This document shows, in pieces, positions 7,044 through 9,305 of a stretch of 9,305 bases of DNA (positions are counted from its first letter, which is position 1; every line of letters starts with the position of its first letter). The stretch lies in NCBI GenBank assembly GCA_017472105.1, contig JAFUQY010000013.1, positions 1 to 9,305 of the forward strand. Reading direction: 5' to 3'. The notes under the pieces were generated by a model. That model was not told the DNA's origin, made no database searches, and saw only the letters and a list, made by a program, of their open reading frames with translations. The DNA comes from Clostridia bacterium (lineage in GTDB: Bacteria > Bacillota_A > Clostridia > Oscillospirales > CAG-272). Made by a program: the position numbers and the translations under genes.

Positions 7044-7417
7044 CAGAGCCATTCATTCGGTTTGACTTCGCGGCAGGAAAAACGGTTGATGATGAAATGC
7101 CGTTTCGGGATGCCGGAGGAGAGTGCGTAGAGGAGCCGGTCGTTCGGAGAGGATGTCATCGGTTCGCCGTGATGGGCGTGTGCGGTGAAATCGAGTACGA
7201 GCTTCGGAGACGGATCGATCCGGCGCGGCTTCGGTACGGTTTCCTCGAGATGATCGGGACGCTTTTTGAACCGGTCGGAATTCGCGAGCTGCCACATAGC
7301 GTAGACTGCCTGACTTTCCGGTGTCAGCTTGTCGCAGTGCCGTTCGTGCGTGTGGACGTACCGCATCAGCTCGGTGATGACGAGGGATTCGTACGCCTGT
7401 CTGTCGGTTTTTTCCAT
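7043..7417 (-). CDS. Small protein of unknown function (124 residues)
   Basis: I do not recognise the family. The frame looks real. It has a near-ideal RBS AAAGGAGG (7424-7431, complement) 6 bases before the ATG and its own terminator at the stop codon, and it fills the space between tRNA-Val and the repressor operon without overlap. The product has no signal peptide or membrane segment, so it is probably cytoplasmic. The N-terminal half looks helical and charged ('RQAYESLVITELMRYVHTH'). The middle is proline- and basic-rich ('KKRPDHLEETVPKPRRIDP'). The C-terminal part has 'LVLDFTAHAHHGEP' and 'RLLYALSSGIPKRHFIINRF'. Histidines are frequent (eight by eye, including His-Ala-His-His), but with only two cysteines there is no obvious metal-site pattern. 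No separate promoter is evident between it and the tRNA terminator 18 bases upstream of its ATG, so it may depend on read-through from the tRNA promoter. Confidence 0.7.
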   Translation of the reverse strand: MEKTDRQAYESLVITELMRYVHTHERHCDKLTPESQAVYAMWQLANSDRFKKRPDHLEETVPKPRRIDPSPKLVLDFTAHAHHGEPMTSSPNDRLLYALSSGIPKRHFIINRFSCREVKPNEWL

Positions 7418-7434
7418 CGCAGTCCTCCTTTCCG

Positions 7435-7480
7435 GAAAAACAAAATACCCTGTAAACGAAACCGTTCACAAGGTAATTTT
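7435..7480 (-). terminator. Strong terminator (or attenuator) after tRNA-Val
   Basis: On the complement a long hairpin forms between about 7480-7463 and 7458-7442. It has about 17 pairs including two G-U pairs, one bulged T, and a 4-base GTTT loop, and it ends in TTTTGTTTTT (7445-7436). It begins 4 bases after the tRNA 3' end, so it fits as the tRNA terminator. The U-run ends only about 18 bases before the start codon of the small gene, which makes a partial, attenuator-like role possible. Confidence 0.85.
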
Positions 7481-7484
7481 GCTA

Positions 7485-7558
7485 TGGAGACAACTGGAAT
7501 CGAACCAGTGACCCCTTGCATGTCAAGCAAGTACTCTAACCAGCTGAGCTATGCCTCC
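7485..7558 (-). tRNA. tRNA-Val (anticodon GAC)
   Basis: On the complement a complete cloverleaf is seen. The acceptor arms are GGAGGCA/TGTCTCC (one G-U pair). The D-stem is GCTC/GAGT with loop AGCTGGTTA. The anticodon stem CTTGC/GCAAG has loop TTGACAT, giving anticodon GAC (codon GUC, valine). The variable loop is GGGTC, and the T-stem ACTGG/CCAGT has loop TTCGATT. The discriminator base is A. The 3' CCA is not encoded (the next bases are TAG) and would be added enzymatically. It has its own promoter and terminator and is not part of a visible tRNA cluster. Confidence 0.96.
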
Positions 7559-7570
7559 GTTGCGAGAAGT

Positions 7571-7599
7571 ATTATACCACATCTCCAAATCAAATGCAA
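7571..7599 (-). promoter_or_regulatory. Predicted tRNA-Val promoter
   Basis: On the complement a perfect TATAAT (7571-7576) with an extended TG element is preceded, at 17 bases, by the weak -35-like TTGCAT (7594-7599). Transcription would start about 5-7 bases before the mature tRNA 5' end. The TGTGGTATAAT core is identical to that of the M3 peptidase promoter. It lies back to back with the cysK promoter, with 55 bases between the two -35 boxes. That interval is A/T-rich. Confidence 0.75.
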
Positions 7600-7654
7600 T
7601 AGGTTTTTGAAAGTTTTTTGCGATTTTCTCAAAAAAATATTCCGTTTCCGGGAA

Positions 7655-7683
7655 TTGACAGACCGCCCGACCGGTGCTATAAT
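7655..7683 (+). promoter_or_regulatory. Perfect-consensus promoter of cysK
   Basis: TTGACA (7655-7660) and TATAAT (7678-7683) are both exact consensus boxes at the ideal 17-base spacing, with TGC directly before the -10 (extended -10). An A/T-rich stretch (about 7601-7640) upstream could act as an UP element. The cysK ATG is 28 bases past the -10, leaving a leader of about 20 bases with no room for a riboswitch. Confidence 0.9.
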
Positions 7684-7711
7684 GAATAAAACAAGATCAC
7701 CGAGGTGCATT

Positions 7712-8647
7712 ATGGCAAAAATCTACACATCCGCGGATCAGCTCATCGGGCACACTCCCCTGCTCCGGCTGACCAATATCGAGAAGAAATACGGACTGAA
7801 CGCGCGGCTGCTTGCGAAGCTCGAATACTTCAATCCGGCGGGAAGCGTGAAGGACCGTGTGGCGAAATCCATGCTGGACGACTTTGAAGCGCGCGGACTG
7901 CTGACTGCGGATTCCGTCATCATCGAGCCGACCTCCGGCAACACGGGAATCGGACTTGCATCCGTTGCGGCGGCGAGGGGCTACCGGATCATCATCGTCA
8001 TGCCCGATACCATGTCCGTGGAGCGTCAGATTCTGATGAAGGCATATGGTGCTGAACTGGTTCTCACCGACGGAACACTCGGCATGATAGGTGCAATTGC
8101 AAAAGCGGACGAGCTGGCGCGTGAAATTCCGAATGCGTTCGTTGCCGGGCAGTTCACCAATCCCGCGAATCCCGCAGTTCACCGTGCGGCGACCGGTCCC
8201 GAAATTTTTGAGGATACCGACGGCGAGGTCGATGCGTTCGTGTGCGGTGTCGGTACGGGCGGTACGATCACGGGTGTGGGCGAATATCTGAAATCCGTGA
8301 AGCCGGACGTGAAGGTGATTGCGGTTGAGCCGGTGTCGTCCCCGTATCTCTCCGAAGGACGTGCGGGTGCGCATAAGATTCAGGGAATCGGCGCGGGATT
8401 CGTTCCGGAAGTGCTGAACACGGCGGTTTACGACGAAATCATACCCGTGCAGAACGATGACGCGATGGTGTGCGGACGGATGCTCGGCGTGACCGAAGGC
8501 GTTCTCTGCGGTATCTCGTCCGGTGCGGCTCTCTGGGCAGCGATTGAAACAGCAAAGAAACCCGAATACAGCGGCAAGACGATCGTGGTACTCCTTCCCG
8601 ACACGGGTGACCGGTATCTTTCCACGGAAATGTTCACCGAAACTTAA
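7712..8647 (+). CDS. cysK: Cysteine synthase / O-acetylserine sulfhydrylase (PLP enzyme)
   Basis: The product is 311 residues, the usual length for CysK. The enzyme makes L-cysteine from O-acetylserine and sulfide in the cytoplasm, using pyridoxal phosphate. The PLP lysine is Lys47 in 'NPAGSVKDR'. The substrate-binding loop 'TSGNTGI' is at 74-80. The glycine-rich phosphate-binding loop 'GTGGTITG' is at 181-188. 'GISSGAA' (267-273) supplies the serine that contacts the PLP ring, and the end 'LLPDTGDRYLS' (294-304) is typical. There is no C-terminal regulatory (CBS) domain of the cystathionine beta-synthase type. ATG 7712 is chosen because GAGGTG (7702-7707) and the consensus promoter lie just upstream and the protein alignment begins there; longer in-frame readings run through the tRNA. 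No cysE or sulfur-transport gene is adjacent, so it is transcribed alone, or with the next gene if read-through occurs. Confidence 0.96.
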   Translation: MAKIYTSADQLIGHTPLLRLTNIEKKYGLNARLLAKLEYFNPAGSVKDRVAKSMLDDFEARGLLTADSVIIEPTSGNTGIGLASVAAARGYRIIIVMPDTMSVERQILMKAYGAELVLTDGTLGMIGAIAKADELAREIPNAFVAGQFTNPANPAVHRAATGPEIFEDTDGEVDAFVCGVGTGGTITGVGEYLKSVKPDVKVIAVEPVSSPYLSEGRAGAHKIQGIGAGFVPEVLNTAVYDEIIPVQNDDAMVCGRMLGVTEGVLCGISSGAALWAAIETAKKPEYSGKTIVVLLPDTGDRYLSTEMFTET

Positions 8648-8681
8648 CAGAAATCGAAAGTTTTTCCCTCGGTTTGAGAAC

Positions 8682-8710
8682 TTGTCAGACCGTGCGGCTT
8701 CTGCTATAAT
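8682..8710 (+). promoter_or_regulatory. Predicted promoter of the XRE-type regulator
   Basis: TTGTCA (8682-8687, 5 of 6) and TATAAT (8705-8710) stand at 17 bases, with TGC before the -10. It resembles the cysK promoter closely: CAGACCG and TGCTATAAT are shared at the same positions, and 22 of the 29 bases match by hand alignment. The start codon lies 49 bases past the -10. I see no clear terminator between the cysK stop and this promoter. Confidence 0.85.
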
Positions 8711-8758
8711 AGCATCATAAGCTGCGCGGCTGAAAATTCTCGAAACGAGGGTATTTTT

Positions 8759-9305
8759 ATGAAACTGAATTTTGCAGAAAACCTGCGGACAATGAGGCGT
8801 TCGCACAACCTGACGCAGGAACAGCTTGCCGACCGGCTTGCAGTGTCCGTGCAGACCGTCTCGCGCTGGGAAAACGAGATCACCTATCCCGACATGGAGC
8901 TGATGCCCGGGATTGCGGAACTGTTTGATACCTCCGTGGATGCCCTGCTCGGCGTGACGGAGGCAGTGAAAGCGCGGCAGAAGGACGAATTCTGGCAGAG
9001 GAGCTTCCGGACGGATGACGACGCCGAGCACACGGAGATTTTCAGAGAAGCACACCGCGCATTTCCGCGTGATCTTGACTTCTCGACGCAGCTCTGTGAA
9101 CGCATTCTGTACAGCGAGGATCCCATGCACAATCCCGATGCGCTCAGGGAAATGCGGACGCTCGCTGAGGATGTGCTGGAGAACTCGCGGGAACGGTATC
9201 AGAAGGAACGGGTCGTTCTTGCACTGGCACAGGCGGAGGATGACGATCGGTTTGACGCTCTGATGGATCAGCATGCATCCGGCGAGAACATGCAGCGGGA
9301 GCGTA
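8759..9305 (+). CDS. XRE-family (Cro/C1-type) transcriptional regulator, 3' end cut off
   Basis: The frame starts at ATG 8759 with RBS GAGGG (8747-8751) 7 bases upstream and runs off the right edge after 182 codons. Residues about 5-65 form a classic HTH_3 domain: 'LTQEQLADRLAVSVQTVSRWE' spans helices 2-3, followed by 'YPDMELMPGIAELFDTSVDALLG'. This type usually acts as a dimeric repressor or activator. The rest (about 66-182) is charged and helical, with many Glu, Arg and Gln, and resembles the alpha-helical tails with TPR-like repeats common behind such domains in Clostridia; no specific ligand domain is visible. Its target is unknown. It could control its neighbours, but nothing in the sequence proves that. 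Confidence 0.92.
   Translation, partial: MKLNFAENLRTMRRSHNLTQEQLADRLAVSVQTVSRWENEITYPDMELMPGIAELFDTSVDALLGVTEAVKARQKDEFWQRSFRTDDDAEHTEIFREAHRAFPRDLDFSTQLCERILYSEDPMHNPDALREMRTLAEDVLENSRERYQKERVVLALAQAEDDDRFDALMDQHASGENMQRER

Noticed and set aside
7053..7469. Alternative minus-strand frame of 138 codons overlapping the 124-codon gene
   Set aside because: It starts inside the tRNA terminator hairpin and has no RBS. The 124-codon frame has an ideal RBS and a terminator at its stop.
7560..7711. Riboswitch or T-box leader for cysK
   Set aside because: The consensus promoter at 7655-7683 leaves only about 20 bases of leader before the start codon, so no structured leader can fit.
7097..8647. Extended cysK reading frame starting upstream and running through the tRNA
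   Set aside because: The extension reads antisense through tRNA-Val and gives the well-known artefact 'TTGIEPVT'. The real start is ATG 7712 behind a consensus promoter and RBS.
8648..8681. Possible terminator after cysK
   Set aside because: Only short, poorly matched complementarity (AAGTT/AACTT) is seen, and the T-run falls inside the would-be loop.
7697..9274. Open reading frame of 525 codons on the minus strand
   Set aside because: It is antisense to cysK and the XRE regulator and covers both of their promoters. No domain or RBS is visible.

Overview
The window looks like a chromosomal segment of a Bacillota bacterium, probably a Clostridia-type gut or rumen anaerobe of moderate GC content. 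The reasons are Gram-positive style ribosome binding sites (AAAGGAG, GGAGG) in front of nearly every gene, near-consensus vegetative promoters, a BlaI-like repressor coupled to an M56 (BlaR1-type) membrane metalloprotease, a PepF-like M3 peptidase, and tRNA-Val without an encoded CCA end. This placement is inference; no species is recognisable.

Layout from left to right. A secreted-type protein of unknown function is cut by the left edge (3-1013, +). It meets a minus-strand block at a shared bidirectional terminator (about 1018-1056). Read in its own direction, the minus-strand block runs: tRNA-Val(GAC) (7558-7485) with its own promoter and terminator; a small orphan gene of 124 codons (7417-7043) with a strong RBS and its own terminator; a BlaI-like repressor (6918-6559) and an 885-residue M56 sensor protease (6555-3898) separated by 3 bases; then an M3 oligoendopeptidase (3831-2071) and a Gfo/Idh/MocA-family oxidoreductase (2040-1066), 30 bases apart and driven from a promoter just after the M56 stop codon. 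To the right of the tRNA and divergent from it is cysK (7712-8647, +), behind a perfect-consensus promoter. It is followed by an XRE-type regulator cut by the right edge (8759-9305, +), behind a similar promoter.

The most coherent functional unit is the BlaI/M56 pair. By analogy with BlaR1-BlaI and MecR1-MecI, the protease would sense an outside signal and relieve repression by the BlaI-like protein. A perfect dyad (GTCTAT-N4-ATAGAC) overlaps the repressor's own promoter, which fits autoregulation. The roughly 555-residue outer part does not look like a penicillin-binding sensor. The fourth membrane segment ends in a lipobox-like sequence (L-I-A-C), so the signal and possibly the processing may differ from the beta-lactam systems. 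The other genes look like ordinary metabolism or housekeeping. No insertion sequence, CRISPR array, prophage or attachment site was seen, and no gap between genes exceeds about 160 bases.
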